A program made the translations under genes and the position numbers. Positions 19,855 to 32,051 of a stretch of DNA of 64,000 nt are shown here, piece after piece; within the stretch, counting starts at the first letter, position 1, and each line of letters starts with the position of its first letter. This DNA is from Pycnopodia helianthoides. Lineage: Eukaryota; Echinodermata; Asteroidea; Forcipulatida; Asteriidae. Where the stretch lies: assembly GCA_032158295.1 (NCBI GenBank), contig CM063258.1, forward strand, positions 6,466,583-6,530,582, written 5' to 3'. A model generated the notes under the pieces. That model searched no databases. It had not been told where the DNA came from and saw nothing but the letters and a program-made list of their open reading frames with translations.

Positions 19855-22800
19855 ATGGAAGCTGCTGCGCTGAATACCAGGTTTTACCGGGGGGCGGAGG
19901 CCTTTGAAAGTGGGAAGTCGACCGTAGTAACGGTGGATAAGAGCAGAATTAGTGGTTTTGGTCAAGTGATCAATATGGCGGACAGGGATTTACCGAGTTC
20001 TAAAAAACGAGAGCGTATTCTCCAAGCTCTCACCCAAGCCAGTGACCTGGAGTCCAAGGAATATCAGGCACATCAAGGGGAACAGGAACCGGATGATCGA
20101 GGTATTAAAAAGAAGACGGACTTCAATTTAGATGAAGCGAGCAACGAGCCTAAAAGTAAGGTACAGAATTTTAAGGATTGCATTCACGTTGACGAGACGG
20201 TCCTTGAGAATAAGTTGGTGTACTTTCTGTTCCATGTTGGGGCGGCTGGAGTGTTGCCGTATCTGTCTGTATATGCCTTGCAGTTGGGACTCCCCCTGTG
20301 GCATGTTTCTCTCATTATTAGTGCTGGGCTGTTGGTAGGGTCGATCGTCACACCCCTGGTGGGATTCTTCGCAGACAAAACCCGTCTTCATCGTGGGTTT
20401 TTTGTCGCTGGCGTTTGCCTATGGATGGCGTTCACTCTGTTGGCTATATTATGGCCCAAACCAGCCCGGGTTGACTGTGGTGTGGCCAGGGTTCAACTAT
20501 TAGAGGTGCTGTCAGAAGAGTGTGTGAACACCCCATCGAGCCGAGTAAGTGCTTACTATGAGCAGATGGCCTGCTTTCCGATTTCACTTCAAACAACACC
20601 GCCGCCGTGTACTATTGATATACGACAGATATGCCCAGTTGCTCTACCGTCCTCCAATGCCACTACAAACCCATTGGCTGCACAAGACCCAGAGGGGACC
20701 TCACCAGCCTCAAACCTCAACAGAGATTACATGGAACCTCTGAGGGACACACACCTCGGCTGGATGTACAACCAGACGGCGTTGCAGCGAACCTCCATTG
20801 CTGTGTTTGTTCTGGCAGCAGCTGGCAGTGTAAGTCAACTGTCGACACTGTCCATGACCGACGCAGCGACTTTGGTATCCCTTGGTGAGTCGAGAAGAGA
20901 CCACTACGGCTGGCAACGATCATTCAGCACAATGGGATATGCCATCTCGTAAGTTAAACGATCTTAATCAATATACTCACTAATCAATACAAAAGTTCAT
21001 ACCGGAACAATTTTTGTCTGTGCAATATTTTCCCCTCTGGTTAAGTCCTTATCGAAAAAACTGTATCTGAAAACTACATGTAAGAGCAAGAAGAAAAAAG
21101 AAAGAAAAAAACACCAAACACCTGGCTGATTTCGATTGTTACAACCAAAGTTTGAGAACATTGTGTTTTAATTGTTTTGAATTGAATTACACATGCTAAA
21201 TATTATGCGTAGTTTTTCACAATTTTTTCCTGACTCACACAACGGACAAAATTTTGACAGGTTTGTAAAAACATGAACACTGTCAAAATTAATGACTACA
21301 TGTATTTTGACAGCTCTACCAATTCTGTATAATACCTTTGAATTCCCTTTTTAAAGTGGGAGTGATTATAATATTCAACAAGTCTAACAGTAGTCCGCAC
21401 ATTTATACCGTAAACCTATACTCATATTCTATAACGTGTAGATGGAACTAGAAGATTTTAAACTAAACTCTTCCACCGTTTAACGAACTATTTGTTTACG
21501 AAACAAAATCATATCAGACAACCAGCCAAAATAACGAGAGACTTTCGAACGCTAGGTGGCAGCAGACTTACCAGGTAAATTTCCATTGTTAACGTTGTTC
21601 TGAGCATGCGCACATTGCCGAGAACAGTGGATTTACCTGATAAGTCTCCTGCCACCAAGCGTCACCAAAAGTCTCCCATTGGTTTATCACAATATTATTA
21701 TTTTTGCTATACAAGATCTTTATTGGTTGGTTTCGGTCTTCGTGAATCACGGAGGGCTGAATATCTGTGCGGGTTAGAGTGGAAGCAGACTGATTACCTC
21801 ATCGGTGCTTTGGTCTTTGCTGGGTTCCTGACCATCAGCTTGGCGGTGTCAGGTTACGTCAAGTTCAAGGTAAGTTAACACAATTAGCTTTTGCGAGTTA
21901 GATTTTGAACAATGTCTGATATACAAAGACTTGCTTAGTCACAAGTTTCCGCTTCAATTTGACTAGACCTCATGCAGAAGACGTCATTTGAGTAGGGCGC
22001 CCTCGGCTAGAGGTCAAAAGAAGGTTGCCCATTGGCTCATCATGTGCGCCGCGCGTACATGCACGTACATGTGCGTTTCACCTCTAAGATGGCGGTTGGA
22101 TGACGTCAATGCATAAGGTCTACTCCTCGGCCTACGAAGATACACTTGCTATGTCATATGAGTCAGGAAAAGCTTTTGCGTAACTATACGTAAGAGACGG
22201 CAAACACCCTCCCCTTTGAACCCTGCAGTACTGACATATTTGAATATTTCCATTGTCTTAACCACATTGTACACACTGGTCAGCACATATGCCATGATAT
22301 CCATAGCTGGACCATGACACACGTACTAGAAGATGTGTCGATTAACAGGGGTCAGTGATTTGGTTAGGAGGGGCAGGACAAAACTCTGTCAGCATCCTTT
22401 GTTTATTTACAAAATCAGTATATTGTCAATGATAGATGAAACCAAATTGTAAATCTTAAAGGAACATTACAGAATTGGTTTTTGCTAACAAAACAGTTGC
22501 TGGCAGTGTAAGCACTTTATATAATCCACCATATACATAAACTGACAAACCTGTAGAAGTTTGAGATCGATCGGCCATCTGGGAAACGAGAAAATAGTGC
22601 AAAACCGATTAAAAATTTGCATGTGTTATACAATGCATGAATAAAACGCTCATGAGCGATAAACTCCAATCGGAAATTAATTTGATTTATTTCTCATCAA
22701 ATATGGCATTTCAGCCAGAAATATTTCTAGGGATGTTTTCTACTATCATCATCATTAGACCGTGTCAGTTTTATGTAAATCTGTGATCAAAAGTATATTT

Positions 22801-25800
22801 TACAATTACCAATTCTGTAATGTGCCTTTAATTAGTTAAACAGACATAATAAATTATAAGCTTATATCAACCAAGTCAATACTTAGACATGCTAACAACA
22901 CACTCAGATAAAAAAAATCGCTGGAAAAATGAAACAAAAACTCTTAACTATGGAAAAAGCTTGTCAGCATGTACTGACTACGTAACACAGTGGCGTTTCA
23001 AACGAACAGATCCCTCGCTGCAGGGTCAAATTTAAAACGAATTCCAAGTTGGCTGTTTGTATTATGAAATTTGGCAAACATTTTGTTTGTAAGTTTAGTT
23101 AAGAAGTATTTTAGTAAAGTCTTCTATAGTTTATTTGATTTGCTTTTAACTTTTTATAAGTAATTCATTCATTTTTCTTTACAGCACAGTGACTTGTCCT
23201 CTAATCATTCCTTTAGTACCGTGGCTGAAGCCATTTTGACCGTGAATTATGGCTCGGTGTTCGTTACAGCATTCGTTCTGTCTTTATGTAATGGCGCCTT
23301 CAACACCCTTGTAGTGTGGCATCTTCACAACATGGGTAAAGATTTGTATCTCTGACATAAACATGCTCTATCTTCCGCCCTCTTGTGGCGAAACTGTGAT
23401 TTGTTTTCTCGTATCAGATTTAGGTCTGGACTGATATACCATGCCCGAAATTTGGCAGAGGCTGCCCCCTCCCCCAAGTATTCCATCACCCTAAAATTCT
23501 CTAAAAAAATTATGAGATTCCCAGAACATAATGAAGATACATCAGGAGGGGAGGGGGACACACTCTTTCACATAGCGATCACTAAATGTGGACTGGTCCT
23601 CTGTCTTTATCCGCAATACTGGTCTTACAAAACCACAGATTTCGTTGGATAGAAGTAGTCCTGCAATGGTGGTCCTACCACACTGATACTACACGACTGG
23701 GTAGGGGTGTGTCCAACGTACTCATGGCATACAGGTATAATCGCCAGGGTCTGAAGGCCGGTTTCTGGTGTTAGTCCGATAGTCCGGCTAATTTGGGCCC
23801 TTTTCGAAACCACGGCTCCAGCTGGGGCTTTCGGCTTGGGCTTCCTTATTGCTCTCAGAAGCCATGTAAGGAAAGCGCAAGTTAGTATAAATAACTAACG
23901 GAGCCTAAGCCAAAGCCCTAGCCATGGTTTCGAAAAGGGCCATATTAGTCAAGTTAGTATCGGCTCGACAGTCGTCAGAAATTCTTTTAAAATATCCAGA
24001 CATTTGAACCAATAACTATTATGTTTGCCAAAAATGAACAGTAGCTCTAAGTGAGTACATGTATCGTAACGCCAATGTTTCTTCAATGGTGTTTTCTGAA
24101 ATAATTTAAACCGAGCGAAAACATTGTAGTAGTGAGGGGAAATGTTTTGATTAGTTTATTTATAGCAGCCCATAATTTGTTTTCTCCCGTATTAGGTGCA
24201 ACTGTGATACTCATGGGTGCCGGGATAGTAATGTACGCACTCGGTGATGTCGCCACGTCTTTTTGTACCGTGTTTATCATCAAGAGGTGGGGGTACCACC
24301 TCCCAATAGCCGCTGGTATCACCGGGTATTGCCTGACGTTCTTCTGTTACGCCATTATGTCCAGACCTGGCTGGCTTGTCGTTGTGGAAATCATCCACGG
24401 TAAGTCTATTTTATGGAAACATTATATAGGTAGAATACAGTATTTTTTCTACGACCCTTGCTGAAATTCAAAGAGGGAATAACATTAAGCTGTGAAGGCG
24501 CATTGCTCTTTCGAAACCGCGGCTTCCACCTCAGGCTCTATCAATAATTTGAAAATGTGCCGTGCCCATAGGGTGGCTTTGAAGAGGCCGAACGAGCCTA
24601 AGGCCTGTGCTAAACGTCGCACTTTTGCCGAGCCGAACTCAAATGTTTTCAGTTCGATTCGACACGGCAAGAGCGCGACGTTTGTCACCGTGTCGTGCCG
24701 CTACCGTGTAGCACGGCAGGGCTTGCCGTGCTACACGGCAGAGCTTGCCGTGTAGCACGGCAGGGCTTGCCGTGCTACACGGCAGTGCCGAACTTAAATA
24801 AAAGGTTTGCGCTAAACGTCGCTCTTTTGTCGAATTTAATTCCTAATTTTACAACTGTTTGAGTTCGACACGACAAACGTGCGACGTTTAGCGCAGGCCT
24901 AAGCCTTAAACCGAAGTCGTGGTTTCATGCAAGAAATTTTTAACTTTTGACACTTGAAGTTACAACAATTTTATTATTTATTATTAATGTTGGACTTTGC
25001 GTGCAGCACATAGAAGTTTTATAATACCAGTATTCCTTGCATGATTGGTCGGTTGATTAATAAGTTCACATTAGAACCATTTTTTAAGTGGAATATTTCC
25101 CTTCGAGAGGACTGTATCTGAGCACTCTCAAAAGCACAACAGCTGATGCATGATTTTTCACTCTTTTCTCCTGGCTCCCCTAGCGGATTAAGCCCAAATG
25201 ATCACAGGTTTGTTATTTCATGTATATGGTTGATCACACAAAACATGAACGTTGTCTGTGACTATTTTTAAAGTCCACCAATCCTATATAATACTTTTAA
25301 ACATGGCGACTTTCAGGAGCTAGCTGTTGAATTATGTCAAGTTCCTTTTGACATCACGATTTGCTGTGCGATCTTTCCCTTTTGAGGAATAAGTGAAGAA
25401 CTCGTAGGCCTACGTTTCAATACTAACGACAGCTTTCATTTTTCTCCCCTCGAAGGTTTCTCCTTTGCCATCACTTTGAATACATTGACTTCATTTCTGT
25501 CGTCGTCGGTGGCGCTAGTCAGTCTGGCCACTTCACAGGGTCTCCTGAGTGGTGTATACTGGGGTCTGGGCCCCGCCGTAGGCACTGCTCTGTTTGGTTA
25601 TCTTGCTGACGTCATTGGTCTGACATTGTCATTCTATGCCCTCTCTATGGCGTGCCTGGTGTACTTTCTCATTTTTCTAATGTGGAATCGGGTAAGTCCT
25701 CGGTTTTTTCTTATATTGGTTTTTAACGAGGGACTTTTGGGACGCTAGGTGGCAGCAGACTTACGTGGTAAATCCATCGTTCTCAGCAATGTGCGCATGC

Positions 25801-26617
25801 TTAGAACTACGTAAACAATGGACTTTTACCCGGTATGTCTGCTGCCATCTAGCGTTCAAAAGTCTCCCATTAGAAAGGGTTGATTATAGGTAACATTCTG
25901 TCTGTAGTCTGTTTATTTAAAGGCATGGACACATTTGGTGATTGTCAAAAACCAGTATTCTCACTTGGTGTATCCCATCATATGCATAAAATAACAAATC
26001 TGTGAAAATTTGGACTCAATTGGTCATCGCAGTTGCAAGAAAATAACGAAAGAAAAAACACCCTCGTTGCACAAATTTGTGTGCTTTCAGATGCATAGTA
26101 AAAGACTTCTGGCCAGAAGTCTTTTAATATTTGAGTGAGAAATTACCTCTTTCTCAAAAACTACGTTACTTCAGAGGGAGTCGTTTCCCACAATGTTTTA
26201 TACTAATAGCAACAGCTCTCCGTTGCTCGTTACCAATTAAGTTTGTAAGCCAATATTTGTTTTGAGTAATTACCAAACGTGTCCAGTGCCTTTAAGGATT
26301 ATTGTAGTAAAAGTGTGAACCGTATACAAGCTGCTCTGACTACCATTAAGTCAATTTGCTGGGCTCATCACTATTTTATTTGAAAACTGAAGGATATCCT
26401 CAAATTCCTAAAAGCATCAACATCGACATCAAAACCAAGTTTTCTATCACCCTCTTGAAATCATGACATCCTAATACGGCCATGATTGCGTTATTTTCAA
26501 AAACTTGTTTACAATTATTCTTTTGGATTGTTTGTTTATTTACAGAACGACCTGCCATTTATTGACAAATACTTCCCTGGACACTACCAATCAGTATCTT
26601 CCGGCAACATGGGCTAA
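19855..26617 (+). CDS. MFSD6-like major facilitator transporter, paralogue 2 (six coding exons)
   Basis: Coding exons are 19855-20948, 21716-21869, 23185-23335, 24196-24399, 25456-25691 and 26546-26617. All introns are GT-AG, phases 2, 0, 1, 1, 0, giving 636 residues. An in-frame ATG at 19975 (residue 41, AAT ATG G) has the better context; starting there gives 596 residues, close to the neighbour's 600. The N-terminus is charged (about 41-115). TM1 is at about 120-141, TM2 at about 150-172, and motif A GFFADKTRLHRGFF at about 170-183. A large loop at about 200-310 carries several Cys and N-glycosylation sequons. The RNHYGWQRSF-like segment DHYGWQRSFSTMGYAIS closes exon 1. Exon 4 ends VVEIIH; exon 5 has QGLLSGVYWGLGPAVG, an MFSD6 hallmark. 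The tail (SVSSGNMG) differs from paralogue 1. Substrate unknown. Confidence 0.87.
21536..21677. mobile_element. Palindromic MITE with CTAGGTGGCAGCAG arms, copy 1
   Basis: The left arm reads GAACGCTAGGTGGCAGCAGAC and the right arm TCTCCTGCCACCAAGCGTC, bounded by GAGACTTT / AAAAGTCTCCC. It lies in intron 1 of transporter 2, ending 38 bp before exon 2. A sister copy lies at 25732-25871. Confidence 0.8.
22456..22831 (+). mobile_element. F1-family MITE, copy 3
   Basis: Complete, in intron 2 of transporter 2, with TTAA at both ends. It has a small deletion around the CATGCAAAT-ATAGATTC segment shared with the copy at 42509-42884, so those two form a subfamily. Confidence 0.95.
23797..23945. mobile_element. 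TTTTCGAAACCA-family MITE, copy 2
   Basis: Ends GGGCCCTTTTCGAAACCACG and CATGGTTTCGAAAAGGGCC are near-perfect inverted repeats. Inner arms GGCTTGGGCTTCC / GGAGCCTAAGCC. In intron 3 of transporter 2. Confidence 0.8.
24488..24925. mobile_element. TTTTCGAAACC-family element with a nested inverted-repeat insert
   Basis: The host ends are CTCTTTCGAAACCGCGGC and GAAGTCGTGGTTTCATG. Inserted at about 24593-24905 is a second element with arms GGCCTGTGCTAAACGTCGCAC and GTGCGACGTTTAGCGCAGGCC. Its centre (24700-24788) is a run of alternating TGCCGTGTAGCACGGCA palindromes able to form very stable hairpins. Located in intron 4 of transporter 2. Confidence 0.7.
25018..25298. mobile_element. F4-family MITE, copy in intron 4 of transporter 2
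   Basis: It is degenerate. The right end CACCAATCCTATATAATAC and the internal TCACAGGTTTGTTATTTCATG match F4 copies; the left end is poorly kept. Confidence 0.5.
25732..25871. mobile_element. Palindromic MITE with CTAGGTGGCAGCAG arms, copy 2
   Basis: Left GACGCTAGGTGGCAGCAGAC and right GTCTGCTGCCATCTAGCGTT, flanked by GACTTTTG / CAAAAGTC. It starts 40 bp after exon 5 of transporter 2. It shares the AACGAG left flank with copy 1, so that flank belongs to the element. Confidence 0.8.
25917..26295. mobile_element. F2-family MITE, copy 2
   Basis: Ends TTAAAGGCATGGACAC and GTGTCCAGTGCCTTTAA, with internal AACACCCTCGTTGCACAAATT and AACAAATCTGTGAAAATTTG, in inverted orientation to copy 1. In intron 5 of transporter 2. 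Confidence 0.85.
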
Positions 26618-27897
26618 ATATTATTTGGGAATGACCTACTGCTGTTGTTGCTGTTAATATGTTCCAAGCACTCGTCCAAAAATGTAAATAATTATTAACA
26701 GGGATCATACCAACTATTACCAACAGCGAATTGCTATGTTATTTTTATTATTACAAATACCCTCGTGGTAAATAATTAATTTTTATATGACAAACATTTC
26801 ATAAAGTAGGGTAAATTGTGACAGAACACTTGCATAGATGTACTCGTGGTTTGTACATCATGGTTAGACCTGTAAGGGGTGATGGGGGAAGACTTAAATT
26901 TAAAGGGAAGGGGACAAAAACATGAACCTTTTATGTAATTTTGTACGGCTGAAAAGAGTTGACTTACCCACGATGACGGACTTACACCAGAGTTACTCCC
27001 GCCTGCATGAGCCGGGGGGTACAGCGAACATGATACTGCTCTAATGTGGGTGCAATGGTTTTGGGTTAATCAACAAAAATCTTCCTGGGTGTTTGATATG
27101 TCCGAGGTGGATGAACGTTGCAATGACAACAGTGGGGTCTAACACTGCCCTCTTTGATTTTGTCATCATTCAATGTACAAGTTAAACTCAATTTCGGCCA
27201 TCGATCGGGGGAAAACAAAAAGTGGGACGTAGTGCCGTTGCTGGGAATATGTACGTCATGCTTTTTGGTTGCCCCCACGCACGTAGTGCCGTTGCTGGGA
27301 ACATGTACGTCATGGGTTAGCTGAGGTAGCATGCACATAACGATGAGATGAAACAAGAAAGGTCTTTTGATCCCTTGTTCAACGCGCAGCGCACTTACAC
27401 GGGCTTATCCTGTCCGCCATTTTGGGAGTCAAAACGGACGCTAAGGAATATCGACGATCCCAAAATGGTGGACGCGCATCGTGCGGAGGTTCATGCCGCG
27501 TTGTGCAGTGGATCCATATTTCATTGTTTAATAGCAATGTTTAATAGCAATGTATAGCAATAGTATGGTAACGATTGTTCTAATGTATATCAAACTCACT
27601 TTGCAAATAAGCATTGCTTGCTTACATACATTTATATTAATATATTGAACTTTAGTTTAAGCCACGGACAGAGACGCTTAATACACTTGAGAAACTTCTA
27701 CTCAATAATGATGACTTCGGCAAAATCAGACAGGATATGATGGCAGTAGTCGCGGAAATGTTTTGGATACTGTTTCAATGTTGTACTATTTTATTTTACT
27801 AACCAATACATTGTATTATAAAGAACATATTTATTCTTGCAGCTGCATTTTTGTATCAACCTCATTTTGACTACAGGTTTTTTTTTTTTTTTTCAAT
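26618..27897. other. 3' flank of transporter 2 and intergenic DNA
   Basis: No AATAAA or ATTAAA occurs in the first 200 bp. CATAAA at 26800 followed by GT-rich text is a weak polyadenylation candidate. A 37-bp word built on ACGTAGTGCCGTTGCTGGGA occurs twice (27227 and 27281, offset 54). GTCCGCCATTTTGGGA and TCCCAAAATGGTGGAC form an inverted repeat at about 27410-27474. Confidence 0.5.
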
Positions 27898-28857
27898 ATA
27901 GGTTTTCTCGGTCAATTTCGGCAAATGAGCAGCCAATTAAACCACTGCGCCATTCTATTTCGCGCAAAATCGAATACTTCTGAAAAGGGTCATTCGATTT
28001 GGTTTTATGACTAGTCAAATGTACTGTTTCGTCATTCGATTTAACAAAATAGTCATTCAATTTAACGATTCAACAAAGCAGCATTCAAATTCGCGGGAGC
28101 TTTTCGGGGTGTGTGTTTCAGTCATTCAAATTCATTTTTGGGCAGTCATTTTTGGAACTTGTGCAATCTAAAAAAAAAAAAGGCGCTGTCAAACTTTTGT
28201 TTCCTTTCGGTTGTTAAAGGCATAAATACTGTTTATTTAATACTTGAGTAACTTTGCCGGTGTATTTCGAAAACGAGCTTTTGTCACAGTTTTACACGCA
28301 TATTTCTAGAAATGGCAGCTCAATAAGAAACCAGGAAAAACATAAAGGAACATTAGGTGTTGGTCAGTTAACCGATAAAATCCCCTCAAAATCGAGAAAA
28401 GAATAAAGAAGAAAACAAAGAACAAACATTTAATGGGTCCCATGTAAAATCTACTGGAAACATAAGTAAAGAAAAATATGGTTTGCCTGAATTGAAGTAA
28501 AGATACGAAACAGTTGCCTAGTACTGTATTTTATTCGCATTTCTTTATCTTACTTATTTGAATTCTTATTTAGCGAAATTGATTGCCTCTTTACGAAACT
28601 GAAAAAAATAAATCAGTAAAAATCTCCAGTCGAACCAGCTTTGCTAAATTGAATGATGATTGTGCGTCACGAACAAGAATGTCGATATGCTAAATTGAAT
28701 ACAGTGCTAAAGGATTCTGAATGCCTCAAAGCGAAATTGAATGCCCGAATTCTGAATTTGAAACGCAGTAGAAACTGAAGAGGCAAAATGGCTCTAATTC
28801 GAACGCACGAAAATTAAATTGGCTGCTCATTTGCCGAATTTGACCGAGAAAACCTAT
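27898..28857. mobile_element. 0.96-kb element with 40-bp terminal inverted repeats
   Basis: The left end, starting ATAGGTTTTCTCGGTCAATT, and the right end, finishing AATTTGACCGAGAAAACCTAT, are near-perfect inverted repeats extending about 40 bp, to GCAGCCAATT. The interior repeats ATTCGATTT, ATTCAATTT and AAATTGAATG words in opposite orientations in its two halves. It has no transposase frame, so it is non-autonomous. Confidence 0.85.
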
Positions 28858-30935
28858 ACATGTACTATAGGTTATTTTGTTGCCAAGTTGTTGACAAAGT
28901 AACTATTACGTGGTCCTAACCCGATAATCGTCACTACAATATTAGAACGTGGTCAAAGTCAACATGGGGCTATATCATAATCTAGTTTACATTCGATCAT
29001 AAATTCAAACTTGATTGTGTTTGAACAAAATATATACACATGTACTAAGATAAACATGAAACATTCTAACAAAGTCCCACACCCCATGGCCATTTTGCAT
29101 CCCTCGCACGTGCGTCCCTCGCACAAGTAGGTAAAAGTTGAGTTTGATTTCACCAAATTGTTTGTGGAAAACGTAAGATCTTATACCCTGTAATATGGCT
29201 GGGTAACTGTTGTAGTCTGGTAGGATCTCCCGATAGGGTAAATAATGTATTTATTGTTCATTTATTAACACTGTTGCGTAAATGTTTTAAATATTATAAG
29301 GTGGTGTAAATCATAACAGTACCCCAGTGTAACAATAAATTATTACAGTATTAAGTAATTTGTCCATGTTGTGTTTACAGTTTCTAAAAGTGTCACAGTT
29401 GTGCACAATTAAGTGATTGTGAAACAATTTTGTTTATTATTTTTGGTTAGTATTTTTTGTAATATTATTTAAATAAAATCACAAAATGAATTTTTCCGTT
29501 TAATACATTTTGATTTAATTCGGGGAATCAGATCTTGCATTTATATTCTGTAATCGGGTAACCGAGAACTTAGTTGCCAACAGAGGGCGCCACGTTGAGG
29601 CCATGCCGAGCCCGGCACGTTATGGAGGTACAATGTATTTATTTTTGACAAGACGTGTCTTTTTGTCAAATGTTTATTAGAGGCAAGCTACGATAGTCAA
29701 CAACACAAATTATTATTTCGCTGCCTGCCTGAAGAAGTGTTGTCTTTTCAATAGATTCATATGTTTGTAATACTTGTAAAAACTTGTAATACTGTTTAAT
29801 ACTTAGAAAATAATAGTCTTGCCGTTGATTCGTTTCAAACAAGTATATTGCTTCAAAACAAAAACACGTTTTTTTTGTTCTGTTTTTTTTTAGGGGGGGG
29901 GGTTCTTGAGAGAAATTATATCCATCATCTCCATACCTCGATTGAAATTGGCAAGTTTTGTTTATATTCATTTATATTTTGGACAATTATTCCCTGTGAT
30001 GTGTTGCTTTCTAATCTCTATAACATTCCCATTTTGTCTCGTGACATTGTAGCCAGAGACCACGGCAGAATAATGCAAGAGATGACTTTGATCAGAAACG
30101 CACAAGAGTATAAAATTCCTCACATCATAAAGAAAGGACACGCTCACATTCAACCATCAACCATGTCACATTGCCAGCGTTGTTGAATGTACCAGCTCCA
30201 TCAATGTACATGTATGTCCGTTGTGCAGCACAAACAGATCGTCAGAGCAAGGCAATATGGTCGATCGTAATATGTTTATCCATTGTGTACAATGTCATGA
30301 ATAGCATATATGCAGGGCCACAACGTTGCTGCGGCTCGTTACGTAACGGGCTTCGACCATCGCATTTCCAATCAAGGTGGCGGTCGCTCGCCTAGTCCGC
30401 AACAGCCCTGAGGGGCAGGTGGATAATAATCTGACAGAAAATCCAGAATTTAGTTTTTTTTCTCTTGACTACAAGGGAATAACATGAATTGTCCATGGGG
30501 TGTTAATGGCTGGGATGCAAAAGAATCCAGGAACGAATGAATGGGGCGAAACGTTGGGGATTATTGTCACTGTATCTGTCCCTCCGAGGCGCTTTTCGTA
30601 CCCCCGCCTTGACCACTGAAGGTGGCGCTGGTCCTGCCAATAACCTTGATTTGGACAAGTATTAGAAATGCCGGGCAATGGGCATTCATAAGGGACATAA
30701 AGAGGATGTAAATCTCCCCAGCTTCTGGTCAGTGGCTTAGGCAAAAACGGACAACAGCCGTGTTAGAATTATGCATGGTTACGCAACACGTCTGTCCAGC
30801 TTGTCTGCGTCCAGACTAATTAAGCGCCCAGTCACTGTGTAAGTCCAAGTCCAGCTACATAGGTAGATGCTCCACGTACAACCTTGTGTCGGCCATTGGA
30901 CCATCCACCAGTATTTTGTCACCATCATCACCACC
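28858..30935. other. Intergenic and putative NR6A1 5' flank
   Basis: AT-rich up to about 30000, with a G9 run at 29894. From 30060 the composition becomes more balanced. The 200 bp before the candidate ATG at 30936 are stop-rich and could be 5' untranslated sequence. No TATA box was assigned. Confidence 0.4.
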
Positions 30936-31014
30936 ATGTTGTCTTACCGATGGGGACCCTATTCCATCCCCGGTCCTCCCTCTACTCAACCTACCTCGGA
31001 GCATGCTGATCAGG
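30936..31014 (+). CDS. Candidate first coding exon of NR6A1-like receptor
   Basis: An ATG in near-ideal context (CACCACCATGTTG) opens a 26-codon frame, MLSYRWGPYSIPGPP then STQPTSEHADQ, and ends CAGG|GTAAGT, a consensus donor. The exon ends in phase 1, which is exactly the phase needed by the DNA-binding-domain exon at 47491. The Pro/Ser/Thr-rich composition suits a nuclear receptor A/B region. The link to NR6A1 is inference: it would span a 16.5-kb intron, and the 46958 exon is an alternative. Confidence 0.45.
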
Positions 31015-32051
31015 GTAAGTCCCCGTACTTGAAAATCTAGGCAAAATTGTGGTCAAGGAAGGGGGGAAATGGGCTGCGTTTGGACAACAGGAACGAGAAC
31101 AAGGGGGTAAAAAAAACGCCCTTTGAAGACAGCATAAGTTACTCCTTTTATGTCGAATAAATGTTTTACTGAATCAAAAGTGAGCTACCAAATTGTTCTC
31201 CAAATTACATTCAAAGCCGATATCTTGCAAGAAATCGTTCACCCACTATCAATATCTTCAACCAATTGTTTTGTTCTTACTGCCACGCACCGTAAGATGT
31301 AAATGAGTTACGGTTGGTCGCTCTTTTGTAATGGTGTTTACAATAAAGACAGAGCATTTGGGCCCTTTGTCCTCTAAATCCATCACATGTTTTAGCTGCA
31401 CAGCTCTGGTTTTAGAGAAATACGGCACTGTAAGTGATAAAATGTTCAAGGAAGTTATAATATCTACACAATAGAAGGGGTTTACCACCACGGTTTACCG
31501 AAAGATCGACATGGCTCTGCTGTACTACAATAGCCGTTTGTGAATAATGCATGAGGGTTGAACCGTGCAAAGGAGGAAGTCATGTACTCAGTAGGTGAAC
31601 TTGAGAGCTAATCCACTGGTTGTGGTTACAGTCACACATGTTCACACCGACGATGAGATTAAGATAACGGTACACCGTTGGCGAGAGATGCCAGGGGCTT
31701 TCGGGTGAGAGGTCGGTTTAAAATGTAGTTTTGTTTTGATTGACTAGTTTTGGTAAAACGGAGGAACTAGCGCACATCTTCTACTTTATTGCATGGTTGC
31801 ACTAGATTCTTGAAAACAGGAGAAAGTTTGTTCCTATTTCTCACACTACATGGATAGTCAAAGTCGCTTGATTCTGGAGGTACATACCAAATTCAACACG
31901 TCCATAGGTTAAAAATGGTCCAAGTACATATATTGTAGATGACAATGAAACGAGGTTGGAATTACTTGTAATACCCGAAATAAGTTATTTTATGATTTTG
32001 CTTTCTTGAAATATTTGCCCGATTTATATCAACAGGGGTTGATTAATAACT
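31015..32051. other. Putative intron DNA, nothing recognised
   Basis: Unique-looking, moderately AT-rich sequence after the candidate donor. No repeat family member or coding exon was seen on either strand. Confidence 0.4.
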
